NCBI RefSeq assembly: GCF_051106095.1
Contig: NC_135783.1
Location: 326,013,322 to 326,077,321, forward strand
Direction: 5' to 3'
DNA from: Pogona vitticeps
Taxonomy: Eukaryota; Chordata; Lepidosauria; Squamata; Agamidae
DNA: 64,000 nt
Shown: positions 22,451 through 33,801 of the stretch, one piece after another
How the letters are laid out: every line of letters starts with the position of its first letter
Numbering within the stretch: the stretch's first letter is position 1
Translations under genes and position numbers: made by a program
The notes under the pieces: generated by a model
Told to the model about the DNA's origin: nothing
Databases searched by the model: none
The model's input: only the letters and a program-made list of their open reading frames with translations

Positions 22451-25400
22451 TCATTCTTCAGGTCTTCTTGACAAGGCGTCAGCAACACAGTTCACTGACC
22501 CTCTGATCACCTTCACTTCAAAGTCATAGTCCTGTAGGTTTAAAGCCCACCTCATAAGTTTGCTATTGTGGGTTTTCATTGTCTTTAACCATTGCAATGG
22601 TGAATGGTCAGTGCACAGAACAAAATGTCTTCCCCAGATGTAAGGCTTGGCCTTCTGGATCGCGTAGACTATGGCCAAACACTCCTTCTCCACGGTTGCC
22701 AAATGTCTCTCACCTTTTTGAAGTTTCCTACTCAGGTAGGACACTGGATGCTGGTCACCATTCTCATCCTCCTGGCACAGAACTGCTCCTACCCCGCTGT
22801 TAGACGCATCGGTGTAGATGATGAACTCCCGGTCGAAGTCTGGAGCACGCAGCACTGGATAGTTGATGAGCGCCTGCTTCAACCTCTGGAACGCCTCCTC
22901 ACAGTCGCTGGTCCACGGGATGCGGTCATCAGCCTTCTTCCTCGTCAGATCGGTCAGCGGAGCCGCAATCTCGCTAAACCTCGGGATGAACTTTCTGTAG
23001 TAGCCCACCAACCCAAGAAATGATTTGACTTTTTTCTTGGTGTTGGGTCTGGGCCAATCACGAACAGCTTCTATTTTGGCCTCCAGGGGTTTTATCTTTC
23101 CTCCCCCTACCATGTGACCCAAGTATTTTATTTCTGGGCTACCCAGCTGCAGTTTGTTCTCTTTGCAGGGCCTAGGCCAAAGCACTTCCTCCCCTGGATT
23201 AAAGTGCCTCTCCCCAGCTTCCTGGTCATCCCAATCTTTCTTTCTGACCTTTTGAGCTTGCAGGGTCTCTGCTGCTAGCTCTAGGTTTCTCTTTAAGTCA
23301 TTCCTTAAAGTGCCTATGTATGTCACAACGTCTTGTGGGTCATCCTGGGTGATCTGCTCCCAATTTTGTTTGATCAAATCAAGGGGCCCTTTCACCCTTC
23401 TCCCAAATAAAAGTTCAAATGGACTGAACCCGGTACTGGCTTGTGGCACTGATCGATAAGCAAACAAAAGGGATTGCAGCTTCTGGTCCCAATTGTTTGG
23501 ATTCTCTGCCAAGTAAGCCCTAATCATGCGCATTAGAGTCCCATTGAACTTCTCAGTTAACCCATTACTTTCAGGATGATAGGCAGTAGTTTCCTTGTGC
23601 TTAATTCCACAGATTTGCCATAAGCGTTTCATGAGCTTTGACGTGAACGATGCGCCCAAATCTGTGATTATTTCTGAGGCAAATCCCATCCTGGACATAT
23701 ACCCCACCAAGGCATCTGCCACTGTGTTAGTTTCAATGTTAGTCAAGGGTATGGCTTCAGGGTACCTTGTGGCATGGTCCACAATGGTGAGAATGAACCT
23801 GTTCCCCCTCTTTGTGGCCTTGGGCAAAGGTCCCACAATATCCACCCCTATGCATTTGAACGGAGTGTCAATCACAGGCAAAGGGCACAACTTTGCTTTG
23901 GTCCTGTCGCGGCTATTCCCCTGCCTTTGACACACATCACATTGTTTACAGAACTCCTTGATCTGCTTCCCTATATCAGGCCAGTAAAAATTCTGTGTGA
24001 TTCTCTGCTGTGTTTTGTTCACCCCTAAGTGCGCAGCAAACATGTCAGAGTGCCCCCTTTGTAAGATCATGGGGCGATACTTTTCAGGTACCACCAGCTG
24101 ACTTCTGATCCCATCTCCCCCTTTTGAGGTAGTCCTCAGGGTCTCTCTATATAAAATCCCCTTTTTCTCCAGAAATCTCACTGGGGTTTCAGGTGTTAGC
24201 TGGGCATCAGTCACCTGTTCAAAACACTTTTGGAGAGTGGCGTCTGCCTTTTGCTCTTGTCCAAATCTGCTGTCTGTGGTTAAAGTTTCCACCACAGCTT
24301 CTGAACTCCCCTCTGCTTCCGTCTCGGGCTCATCATTACCCCCCTGAACTGTCCCCGTGGTGGCTTGTGAGCGTGTAATCACTAGCACCCGTTTCACATG
24401 TTCAGCCAGGTCATTTCCCACGAGCACGGCTGCTGGCAGAGTCGATGAAATCGCTAGCCGCCAAACTCCCCTCCAGCCTTGAAAGTTCACCGGTACCTCC
24501 GCTACTGGCAGCGAAATCACCTGTCCCTCAATCCCTGCCACCTTCATGCTCTCATTTGGGATTATATATTCCCTAGGAATAATATCTGGATGGCACAGGG
24601 TTACCTGGGAACAAGTGTCCCGCAGCCCCCGATACTGATGGTCAAGTATTCCTACGTCCACCCCTGCTGTCTCAAACAACTGAGAATCTGTTCTCACCAG
24701 CAGGCAGCGCCTGACCTCTACAAGAGGACCATTTTCCTCAGCCTGATCAGCAGATGTAGCTGTTTCAGATTGAGTAGCCATGGCAACAGGCTCCCTCAGT
24801 GACAATGAGCCTTGCTCTTTCTGGACACAGAACACAGCTTTTGGCTTGGTCCCACTCGAATCCTGAGGCACAATTCCTTTTAGCTGCTTTAATTTCTCAC
24901 ACTCTGAGATTAGATGGCCCTTTCCCTGACAGAAATAACATTTTCTGGTGTATTTTGATTCTCTCTCATCTTGTTTTGGTTTTCCCTCCAAAATCTGAGG
25001 TCTTGGTTTCATTTCTGAGGGCTTCCCTTCCCCATGGGCCCCTCCCCCTTGCTGGCTTTTCCCTGGTCCCTGAGAGTACTTGCTGTAGGTTTCTTTGGGT
25101 TTCCCCATCGCTTTCCCCTCACCCAAGGGCTTTCTTATTTGGGAAATAAAATCTGCGATCTCGGCTGCTTCTGCCACAGATTTTGGTTTCCTTTCCCTCA
25201 CCTGGAATTTCAGTTCCCCATGCAGGACTGAATAGAACTGTTCCAGCGCTATCAAATCTTTAAGCTGCTGAAAGGTCTCTGTCCCCTCCTGAGATAGCCA
25301 TTTCTCAAGCAGCCTCACCAATTGAGCCCCCACTTGGGTAAAAGTCTGCTCTGGTTTCTTTGTGAGGGACCTGAATCTTTGCCTCAGCTGTTCCGCATTT

Positions 25401-25765
25401 ATCCCATGTCTTGCAAACACCAGTTTTTTAAACTCTGCAAAATCTCTCATCAGTTCCTGTGGCATCTCTGAATAAACCTCAGCCAGGCTACCACTGATTA
25501 AAGATCGCATGATGGTCATCTTCTCAGTTTCCCTCACTGAGAAGTCCACAAACGCTCTTTCCACTAAGGAAAAGAACACCTCAGGACAATCTCCCTTGTG
25601 GTACACAGGGAATTTCTTCAGGTCAGCTTTAGACAATTGGCCTCCCTCAGAATCCCTATTGTTATTATTGTTCTGGTTCATCATTTCCAATTTTCTTAAT
25701 TCAAACGCCATCCTTTCTTTTTCCAGAGCAATTTTCTCTCTCTCTAACCTTTCCTCCTTTTCCAT
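22451..25765 (-). CDS. Gag-pol-type open frame of the Gypsy element
   Basis: A frame of 1104 codons. In order: a glutamate/arginine-rich coiled-coil-like start (residues about 1-35); a gag capsid-like region (about 45-215, with FPVYHKGDCPEVFFSLVE); a CCHC zinc knuckle CYFCQGKGHLISEC (about 275-290); a linker that may hold remnants of a protease region; integrase with an HHCC-type zinc domain (GHSDMFAAHLGVNK to CDVCQR) and a catalytic core (VDIVGPLPK, IITDLGASF, YHPESNGLTEKFN); then the reverse transcriptase connection region (KSFLGLVGYYRKFIPRFSEI) and RNase H (IIYTDASNSGVGAVL, ending in VADALSRR). The frame belongs to a fossil element and is not a whole set of pol domains. Confidence 0.88.
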   Translation of the reverse strand: MEKEERLEREKIALEKERMAFELRKLEMMNQNNNNNRDSEGGQLSKADLKKFPVYHKGDCPEVFFSLVERAFVDFSVRETEKMTIMRSLISGSLAEVYSEMPQELMRDFAEFKKLVFARHGINAEQLRQRFRSLTKKPEQTFTQVGAQLVRLLEKWLSQEGTETFQQLKDLIALEQFYSVLHGELKFQVRERKPKSVAEAAEIADFISQIRKPLGEGKAMGKPKETYSKYSQGPGKSQQGGGAHGEGKPSEMKPRPQILEGKPKQDERESKYTRKCYFCQGKGHLISECEKLKQLKGIVPQDSSGTKPKAVFCVQKEQGSLSLREPVAMATQSETATSADQAEENGPLVEVRRCLLVRTDSQLFETAGVDVGILDHQYRGLRDTCSQVTLCHPDIIPREYIIPNESMKVAGIEGQVISLPVAEVPVNFQGWRGVWRLAISSTLPAAVLVGNDLAEHVKRVLVITRSQATTGTVQGGNDEPETEAEGSSEAVVETLTTDSRFGQEQKADATLQKCFEQVTDAQLTPETPVRFLEKKGILYRETLRTTSKGGDGIRSQLVVPEKYRPMILQRGHSDMFAAHLGVNKTQQRITQNFYWPDIGKQIKEFCKQCDVCQRQGNSRDRTKAKLCPLPVIDTPFKCIGVDIVGPLPKATKRGNRFILTIVDHATRYPEAIPLTNIETNTVADALVGYMSRMGFASEIITDLGASFTSKLMKRLWQICGIKHKETTAYHPESNGLTEKFNGTLMRMIRAYLAENPNNWDQKLQSLLFAYRSVPQASTGFSPFELLFGRRVKGPLDLIKQNWEQITQDDPQDVVTYIGTLRNDLKRNLELAAETLQAQKVRKKDWDDQEAGERHFNPGEEVLWPRPCKENKLQLGSPEIKYLGHMVGGGKIKPLEAKIEAVRDWPRPNTKKKVKSFLGLVGYYRKFIPRFSEIAAPLTDLTRKKADDRIPWTSDCEEAFQRLKQALINYPVLRAPDFDREFIIYTDASNSGVGAVLCQEDENGDQHPVSYLSRKLQKGERHLATVEKECLAIVYAIQKAKPYIWGRHFVLCTDHSPLQWLKTMKTHNSKLMRWALNLQDYDFEVKVIRGSVNCVADALSRRPEE

Positions 25766-26437
25766 TCTCTCTCTCTCTAATTCAAATTGCCGTTGTTTCT
25801 CCCTTTCCTCCCTTCTTTCTCTCTATAATCTTTCCTCCATTTCCCTCACCCTCAGTTCATGCTGTTGGGCTATGAGCATTTTCCTGAGTTCTGGGTTCTG
25901 TTCTCCCGTGCTGTCACCCTGCACTGAGCCAAATTCATCCTCAGAACCTTGGTCAACCTGGGGGTCTTTCACTTCACCCATTTCTGCCATTTGGCTTCGA
26001 GTCAAAGGCATAATCCCCCCCCTCAGAACAGGCTGCTTTAAAAAGTCAAGCCTCAAAATAAAACGACCACTTTTTTTTCTCTCTCTCTTTTGCCTCAGAA
26101 CCAGCTTTCCCTATAGATTGCTGCTGTCCTTCAGCACTACTTGCAACTGTAGCGAGTTAGAGTCTACCCCCCTCTGCTGGGCCTCTCAGCAGGCAGGCTA
26201 GATCACTGCTGTTTCACAGTTTTGCCTCAGCTTTTTCCCGCCAAAACAGGCTGCCTCAGAGCACCCTAATCTAGTCCCCAATCTGAGGTTACACGTTCTT
26301 CTACTAGTGCACCCCCCCGTGAGGTACACCTAGAAGATTACCTACGTGCTCTCAGATTGTCCCTGACTAGACCCCCCTTGCTCTGGGCACACTTGCCAAG
26401 GCTTTGCTGGACCGCTGGACAACTGGACCAGTCGTAT

Positions 26438-26460
26438 CCCACACGCTGGACACCAATCAA
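26438..26460 (-). other. Primer-binding site of the Gypsy element
   Basis: Just inside the 5' LTR the minus strand reads TGGTGTCCAGCGTGTGGGAT. This resembles the complement of a tRNA-Leu 3' end (family pattern TGGTGTCAGGAGTGGGAT). The tRNA assignment is an inference. Confidence 0.55.
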
Positions 26461-26982
26461 TGTGACAAACCCAGACCTACTGGGATCTGCCACACGTTAA
26501 CTGAGCTGCCACCAACCATTCCCTATAAGAAGTCACACAGACCAGGGATGGATTTTTAAACAAATAAAGAACAAGGTTTATTAAATACAACACACAGGGA
26601 AAATAAAATGATTAGGTGAATAAGATATAGTAACGTGGCTTAATCTCATTCATACATGCATACAGTTTGGTTCACACAGAACACTTAACTTGAAGCACAG
26701 ACCCTGAACCTATCAGTTCTGGCTAACCAACAGACACCTGAACCTATCAGGTTGGTACTGACACACAGTAGTACCCTGTCTGACACACAGACTCCCACAC
26801 CAGCTTCTTCTTCCCAGCTGCTGCTTCTTCACATCCCAGTGTCTGCTGAACTTCACCACACACGCTCCACATATATATACAGTACAGCCCCTCCTCCTGA
26901 TGTCCCGCCTTCCACTCCCCATAGGATGGAACTTTCCCTCCAAACCCATGACAGACAGGTAACATCAGTGCTGTATGTAACA
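26461..26982 (-). repeat. 5' LTR of the Gypsy-type element
   Basis: 522 bp, same sequence by eye as the LTR at 21659-22180. It is followed on the plus strand by the second ATTCC of the target duplication. Confidence 0.92.
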
Positions 26983-27905
26983 ATTCCAAGGTTCTTCTCA
27001 CTCACAGAGCCAGGCATCTGCCCTCTTGTAAGTGTGCATTTGGTTTATTTTTCTGAGGTCTATTACTTTGCACTTATCCCTGTTAAATGTCATTCTGTTG
27101 TTTTCAGCAACAACAGATCAGTTTGAATTTTGATTCTGTCTGCAAAGGTTTTAGTTATTCTGCACAATTTTGTGTCATCTGCATATTTGATTAGTTTTCC
27201 CTTCACCCCCTTATCCAAGGGGTTGAAGGGCCCACGACTTCTTTACTGCTTGCATAGTGACAGTTTTAAAATCTGTTCCAGAATTTTTTCCTGGGATTGA
27301 TGTCAGGCTGACTGGTCTATAGTTCCCAGGTTCCTCCTTTCTGCCCTTTTTATAGATAGAGACAACATTATAATCTGGCACCTCACGCATTCCCCATGAT
27401 TTCAAGAACATAATGGACAGTGATTCTGAGAGATTTTTGGCCAGTTCCTTCAATATTCTTGGATGAAGTTTGTCTGGCCTGGGGAATTTGACATCATTCA
27501 AAGTAGTAAGGTATTCCTTGACTATTTTTTTTTTATCAATCTCCAGCTTCAGTTCTGTGCCTTCCACTTGCACTTTACATTTTTCTGGAGGGTTATAACC
27601 TGTCTTTTGGTAAAAGACTGAGCTAAAATAGGAATTAAGCACTTCTGCCTTTTCTTTGTCTTCTCTTTCTTTTCTTTGTCTTTTCTTTGTCTTTTGCTAC
27701 ACACATATTTGAATAATGCTTTTTTTGTTTCTTTTAGTGTTTCTAGTTAACCTCAGCTCCTTCACAGCTTTTGCCCTCATAATGCCATCCATGCAATTCC
27801 TTACTACTTGTTTCTTTGTGGTCTGGCTTCCTTTCCACTTCCTATATACTGTAGGTCCTTTTTTGGTTTCAGTTCCTATCTGAACTTTTTGTGAAGCCAC
27901 AGTGA
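26983..27905 (-). mobile_element. CR1 LINE, 5' part (split by the LTR element)
   Basis: The minus strand from 27900 encodes YRKWKGSQTTKKQ and MRAKAVKELRL (linker before the reverse transcriptase). 27642-27211 gives LNSYFSSVF, DKLHPRILKELA, VSIYKKGRKEEPGNYRPVSL. 27200-26983 gives IKYADDTKL and FNRDKCKVI-like codons. The endonuclease is absent and the middle of the reverse transcriptase is deleted, so it was already dead before or apart from the LTR insertion. It continues at 21658. Confidence 0.82.
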
Positions 27906-28224
27906 CTTTTTTTGCTGTCTTCTACCTTTTTTCTTGTTAGCTATCTTGATAATTACCTCTATTGTAGTGAAATGTCCAGTGCAACAAACTATATGGGGCA
28001 AGTGTTTCACACAAACACCTATCTTCAAAATACTATGATCTACATGTGTATTTGGTGGAATTGCTGGACCAAAATGCACAGTATGGCACTTTCACAATCA
28101 GAACCTAAGTACCAGGATAAAAAAAAGTATCTTTGATTATTCCCAGTGATGCTTCAGGACTCTGCAAGATGCAAATTAACTTGTTTTTCTTTGTTGTATA
28201 GTCATAGAGAGGTAAGCAAGAGAA

Positions 28225-29494
28225 AGATGGTTGTTGTGGGTTTTCCGGGATGTTTGGCTGTGTTCTTAAGATTTTTCTTCATAACATTTTGCCAGTCTAT
28301 GTGGCTGGAATCTTCAGAGGACAGGAGTCAGAACTCTGTCTGTGCTCTGGTGCAGTTTGTTGGATAGTTGAGTATTTATAACTGTGGGATCAGCTTTTGT
28401 CATTTTCAGGAGATCGGGGGATTATGGTGATCAGCGTGTTTTTTTGTTGTGGGTGTATTATTGTGATAAGGGGGAGAGATTACCTGTCACTGTGATTGAT
28501 GTGTGCCATTAGCTAGTCTTTTGTGTGCAGTAATCACCGGTCCTTGTGGCTGGGTAGAGTTTGTTGACCTTTTGCAGGCTGTTTTTTTTTTCCAGTGCTG
28601 GGAGCCAGGCTTTGTTGAGTTTTAAACTTTCTTCTTTTTAAAGTTCTGCTGATGTTTGTGGATTTCAATGGCTTTCCTGTGCAGTCTAACATAAGGACTG
28701 CTGGTGTTGTCCAGTACTTCTGTGTTTTGAAATAGAATTTCATGTCCAACTTGTTTTAGGGCATGTTCAGCTACTGCCAATTTTTCTGGTTATTTTAGTC
28801 TGCAGTATCTTTCATGTTCTTTGATTCTGGTGTGGATGCTGCGTTTTGTGGGTTGCAATATATACCTGGCCACAACTGCAAGGTATCTGATATACTCCCA
28901 TAGTGGTGCAGGGGTCCCTTTTGTCCTTTGCTGACCATAACATTTGTTGTATTTTTGTGGTGGGCCTGAATACTGTTTGTAAGTTGTGTTTTTTCAAAAG
29001 TTTCCTGATGTGGTATGTGACCCCTTTGATGTATGGCAGAAATGCTTTATTTGTGGGTGGTTACTTTTCCTCTTCGGTTTGGTGTTGTTTTCTTGGTTTG
29101 ATGGCTCTTGTGATTTCATTTTTGGAGTAGCCATTTGCCTGTAGGGCCCAATTCAGATGGTTGAGTTCGGTGCTGAGAAATTGATCTTCACAGTTCCGAT
29201 TTGCATAGTCTACCAGTGTTTTGATTATGCCTCTTTTTCGCTGTGGGTTGTGGTTGGAGTTTTTGTGTAGGTACTGGTCTGTGTGGGTGGGTTTTCTGTA
29301 GACCTTGTGTCCCAGTCGGAGGTCAGTTTTGCGTATGAACATAACATCTAAGAAAAGGAGTTGGACCTCTATTTCTATGGTGAATTGCATATTTGGGTGG
29401 ATGCTGTTGAGATGGTTTAGAAATTCTTCCAGTTTTTCTTCACTGTGATTCCAAATTGCAAAGGTATCATCCATGTATTGGAACCAGACTGTGG
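28225..29494 (-). mobile_element. Penelope-like element, C-terminal RT and GIY-YIG part
   Basis: The minus-strand frame ending at 29061 encodes the Penelope RT catalytic motif WFQYMDDTFAIWNHSEEKL, then LNSIHPNMQFTIE, LFLDVMFIRKTDL, HKVYRKPTHTDQYLH and RGIIKTLVDYANR. Downstream (28997-28812) comes the endonuclease linker GVYQIPCSCGQVYIA (a GIY-YIG-like core) and, near 28749-28534, further C-terminal codons. The 3' UTR ends at about 28225 with a tail seen on the plus strand as GGTTGTTGTGGGTTTTCC. The frame is split into at least three segments. The copy is 5'-truncated and joined head to head to the next copy. Confidence 0.85.
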
Positions 29495-30530
29495 AATCAG
29501 CATTATAACATCTTCCAGAAGAAAAAGCAGAAGAAATAAGAGGTGAAGTGACATGCATCCTACGAAAAGCAAAATCCCCAAAAAGCAACATAACAAGAAA
29601 GGAGAGAAATGCTATTAAGTCCCTAAACTCAGATCCCAACATCATTATTCTGCCAGCAAACAAAGGCAATGCCACAGTAATCATGCAAACAAAAGAATAG
29701 AAGGACAGAATCAGGGAACTTCTAGACCCTACAACCTGTAGAAAACTGAAAGAGGATCCAAACAACAAAATCACAAAACAAACAAACAAGCTGATCAGGA
29801 GTTCCTCCCTGCACCCCAACGTCCTTCAACAAATCTACAAGACAGAAGCTCTCCCACCAAGACTATATGGACTACCCAAAATCCACAAAGACTCAATCCC
29901 ACTCAGGCCCATTGTAAGTGCTGTCAGCTTCCTGACATATGAATTAGCAAAATACCTAACCACCCTACTACCGACCCATATTGAACAAACCTCATCCTAC
30001 ATCGAAGACTCAGGACATTTCACAAGCAAGATCAGCACCCTAAAACTCAACCCCCAGGGACAGACTGATCAGCTTTGACGTAGTATCCTTGTTCACCAAG
30101 GCACCGATAAAAAAGCACTCTGACACTCATCCAGAAGATTTTTCCAGAAGACATCAAGGCCCTTTTCCAACACTGCCTAACAACCAGCTATTTCCAGTGG
30201 GGTAATGAATTCTATGAACAGACAGATGGTGTGGCCATGGGGAGCTCCATCAGCCCGGTTATAGCAAACCTCTACATGGAACATTTCAAAAATGCCCTGG
30301 CTTTGGCACCCTTTGTACCCACAGTCTGGTCCTGATATGTGGATGACACCTTCACAATTTGGAACCACAGTTAAAAAAAAAAAATTTCTAAACCATATCA
30401 ACAGCATCCACCCAAATATTCAGTTCACCATGGAAAAAGAAATAGCGGGCCAATTCCCTTTCTTAGATGTCATGGTGATACGCAAAACTGAACTCGGATC
30501 CTGGTCATGAAAGCCTTCGAGAATACAAGC
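29495..30530 (+). mobile_element. Penelope-like element, N-terminal RT part, inverted neighbour
   Basis: The plus strand spells KSLNSDPNIIILPANKGNAT, YGLPKIHKDSIPLRPIVSAV, ISFDVVSLFTKAPI, DGVAMGSSISPVIANLYME and YVDDTFTIWNHS, then IHPNIQFTMEKEI and FPFLDVMVIRKTEL, the canonical Penelope RT order. Stops and frameshifts break it into several pieces (for example in-frame stops near 29698 and 30336). It lacks the endonuclease. It overlaps the neighbouring minus-strand copy in content (both contain the catalytic YxDD), so these are two copies, not one inverted copy. Confidence 0.85.
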
Positions 30531-33500
30531 AAGAGAAACTTTATTTGTATGCAGCTTTGAATAATACATATGTAGAGAAACAATGTTTTATCTCTTTTTA
30601 GTCATGAAGCTGCTAAGCCCACTAATTTCTCATTAGCCCTGCTTCTTAGTACGTACCTTCTATGGGAAGCTGTGAGGTGGTCACTTGAAGCAGCAGACAG
30701 TGGGCACCGTGAAAGGGGAGAAAATTATTAGACATTTCTTTATAAGCCGTTTAATTCTGTATTACTGGCTTTTTAAAACTTCTAGACAAGGATTTCTTCC
30801 CTCCAGTGTCAAAACAGCTCTTATCTTTGGATATTATGAACCTTGACTTTGGTGATTAAAGAATTTTCAAGCTGAGAGAGAGAAAAATATCTCAGGTTGG
30901 CCCTGGAAAGAAAATTGTGTTTACTGTCTCCAGGGCTGCCACTTCAGATGTTGTGAGTTCATAAACTCTACATTTACCTGAATAAATAGAGAAGAAATGT
31001 CAATTCAATGTACCTGTTAGAATTTCCTCTCAAAATGTTTATCATGTATTTCCATGATATTTCAATTTCCCTAAATGTTCAAGGAATTTGAAAAAGGTTC
31101 AGATTCCATGCACAGTTATTCATCTGTCTGCTTTGAGGTCCCAAGGTTGGAAGAAACAGCAATTTGATTTGAGTTCCTCTGTGTCAGTTTAGAAAATGAT
31201 ATGTTGTCAGGTGTGCATGTGAAGAGATGGCTGAACATGAAAGCAGGCAGGGAGTATCTAAACAATGGCCTTCAAACAGCACATATTTCTAATCTCATGC
31301 AAAATACCTGGAAAACTGTCCCATCCTTTCCATAAGAGGAAGTGAAAATTGCCTCCCTCCCCACCCCCAAAGATGACACAAATGCTTGGCAACTCCTGAA
31401 ATGTTATGTCACTGAGGGGAAGCATTTGGCGAAAAAGAGAGAGATAAATCACGCTGTTTCTGCTCTATTTGTGCATTGAATGGCAGCAATCCGTCATTAC
31501 ACAAGCGCACTGCCAAAGAAAGTTTAGCTGAGGTGTGAGCCATTCAGAGTGGGGATTAATGGGGAAATGAAAATGATCTTTTCATATTCTCGACCCTCAT
31601 AATATATGACAATCTGTCATTAGGTAAGGCTGGGAATCAATTAAGCATGAATGATGCATAGGAGTGTGGAATGTGACCTTAAGAAGTTGTCTTGTCTCTG
31701 AGCTCGATGTTTCCATCTGTTTTGCGCAAAGGATGTTCCAATAATGCAACGAGGAGGCAGATATGATTTCCGAGGGAACAGTCATTATGGGCCACTATCT
31801 TCCAGGACCTGATAAGTTTAATCCAAGTTGCCTGGGAGGGAAGAACTCATAAAATACTTTATCTCAGGCAAGTGCAAAAATACTCATAAACTCAAAGGTT
31901 AATCACTGCACCAAGGGAACAGATGAAGGAGACGGGGCAGTTTTATGGCCTTCAATGTGCTGTCCTTATTAATCATCTTGCTTGGTTGCTTTAAATATGC
32001 CTTGGTCTCAGAAAATCAAGAAAGAAGATAATACTACATAGCAAAAATGGAAAACTAAAGTAAATATATATATTGAGGCACACTGGTAGCTCAGAAAAGA
32101 TTTGTTTATTTATTTATTTAAAAACAGATAAAGAATGAAAAGATTCAGAAGACTACTGCAAAATCTGTCTCAGCTGAACAATGTCTAATCATGCTTTGCT
32201 TAGTTAATTTGTTGGTGCTTTTCCTCCTTAGGAAGATATAACTGTGGCAAAGATCTTCTTCTGGGTTTACCTTCATCAGTGATGACTGAAGAAGCTACTT
32301 GGATGAATAATGAAACTTTTCAACATAACAAGAAGTCTAGTTGCCATGACTCAATTTCCAGATAACCTTTCCTGGATTACTGAGAACCTTCACAGATATA
32401 CCTTCATCAGTGCTATGTATCTCAGTTCATTAAAGTGATGTATATGTGAATCTTATGCCCATATGCTGGCTAAAATCCTGTTGTTTTTACATAGGTGGAA
32501 GGCAAATGGAATTATAGTCACTGGCTTCCAGCCAACAATTAAAAAGTCTCCTGTGTGATTCTCTGACACATGTCCCCAAAAATTCTTTAATTGCTAGCTA
32601 GGTGAATGTTGTGTCATTTGTTTCCTGCCTGTATAGTTGCTCAACGGGATTTCAGCCATTCCATCTTCACAATGCCCTTTGTCTCCTTCCATCTCAGTTG
32701 CTGCAGTTGATAATTCATTGAGTTCACTAACCCAGGTTTCCCATTATATCTTAACCAGAAACAATGTTGGTTACTAAGGTCCAACAAGGTTCTTTGAAGT
32801 GTTTTAAGATTCTAATTGTTTTTAAAGCAGTTTGTGACCATTCCCCACTTCAGAGAGAAACAGGATTAATTAACTGAGGAAATCTTTGATCACAACATGC
32901 TGGGAACAAACAAGGCTTAACAAGCTGAGATATTTCTCTTGAAACCAAGTATTAGCATTTTTGCCAGGCATTGTCTCTGCAATTATGTGAGGATCAAGTA
33001 GCAGTGAGAGCCCCACTTGTCAGCATTGAATGCTGGGAAACAAGTTTTATGGTAATCCCCAGAAACTCTGTCTCTTGCTCCACTAGAAAGATTAGTATCT
33101 TTAGCAGACACTAGAGTAAGGGTCTTTGTGCTGGTGGTCCATGCTCCATGGAAGTTCTTCCCAAAACAAATATGTGACGTGGATAATATACTTCCTAAAT
33201 TTGCCATTCTTGTTAACAGATGAGATGGGCATGTTCCACCTCTCTTTAGAAAAGGTTTTGGACTTTGAGATTTATATGCACCTCAGTGTTCCCTTAAGTG
33301 ACATTTAAGTACTGCATATGTCTTAGCATTTTGCAGAGGACAAATTTCACCCCTTCAATTATTCTACAAGGTTAGGTATTAGGCACCAGTAGAAATTTAG
33401 AATATCGATATGCTGTGGGGAGATGTTCAGTAATAATACACCCACAACTATCAGCGCTGACTTGGCAAACAAAATGTCACTAGTAATTTCATGGTGCTCT

Positions 33501-33801
33501 TTATGTCAGAGATCTCATATACACCCTGTCAGTTTTGAATAGCCATGTGGAAAATGTTTAAGTTCACTCACAAAAGGTTGCACTGCATGGTACTTGTTCT
33601 ATTGTTTAGCAATGCTATTAGGGCATTATTTCTGGAATGGAGAAATACATTCTTCAGTTCTCAGATTTTGGTCTACAAGTGTGCCAAAAATACCTCAGAC
33701 TGACAGATGCAAAAGAAGGTACAGATCCTCCATTGTTGCTACTTATGTAGAAGAAGAAAGTTCAGCTGCTGTAGCTTGTACACTTGCCAAAATTACTTCT
33801 T
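30531..33801. other. Unique spacer
   Basis: No transposon ends, RNA genes or supported frames seen. The stretch about 31440-31800 is repeat-free and looks like conserved non-coding sequence by composition only (see findings). A short (TTTA)n lies at 32106-32120. Confidence 0.4.

Larger units (their letters stand above)
21659..26982 (-). mobile_element. Ty3/Gypsy-type LTR retrotransposon (fossil, not whole)
   Basis: Full span of 5324 bp with two 522-bp LTRs, both starting TGTGACAAAC and ending GTATGTAACA on the plus strand. They appear identical by eye, which implies a very recent insertion. Target duplication ATTCC occurs on both sides. On the minus strand the order is 5' LTR, a leader with a PBS, a gag-type region, pol-type domains, a purine tract and the 3' LTR. 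Parts recognised are gag with a CCHC knuckle, integrase, the C-terminal part of reverse transcriptase, and RNase H. It looks internally broken (about two or three breaks) and so probably not autonomous. The integrase-before-RT order recalls the Gmr1 group of vertebrate Gypsy elements or an internal rearrangement. It sits inside a CR1 LINE. Confidence 0.92.

Noticed and set aside
22579-25231. Several plus-strand frames of 60-140 codons opposite the Gypsy gag-pol frame
   Set aside because: Antisense shadows of the minus-strand frame; no independent protein features.
25509-26201. Plus-strand serine/leucine-rich frame of 230 codons
   Set aside because: It is antisense to the charged coiled-coil gag region of the Gypsy element, which yields Ser/Leu-rich shadows.
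28225-30530. A single Penelope element partly inverted
   Set aside because: Both halves contain the catalytic YxDD region, so content overlaps and two copies are needed.
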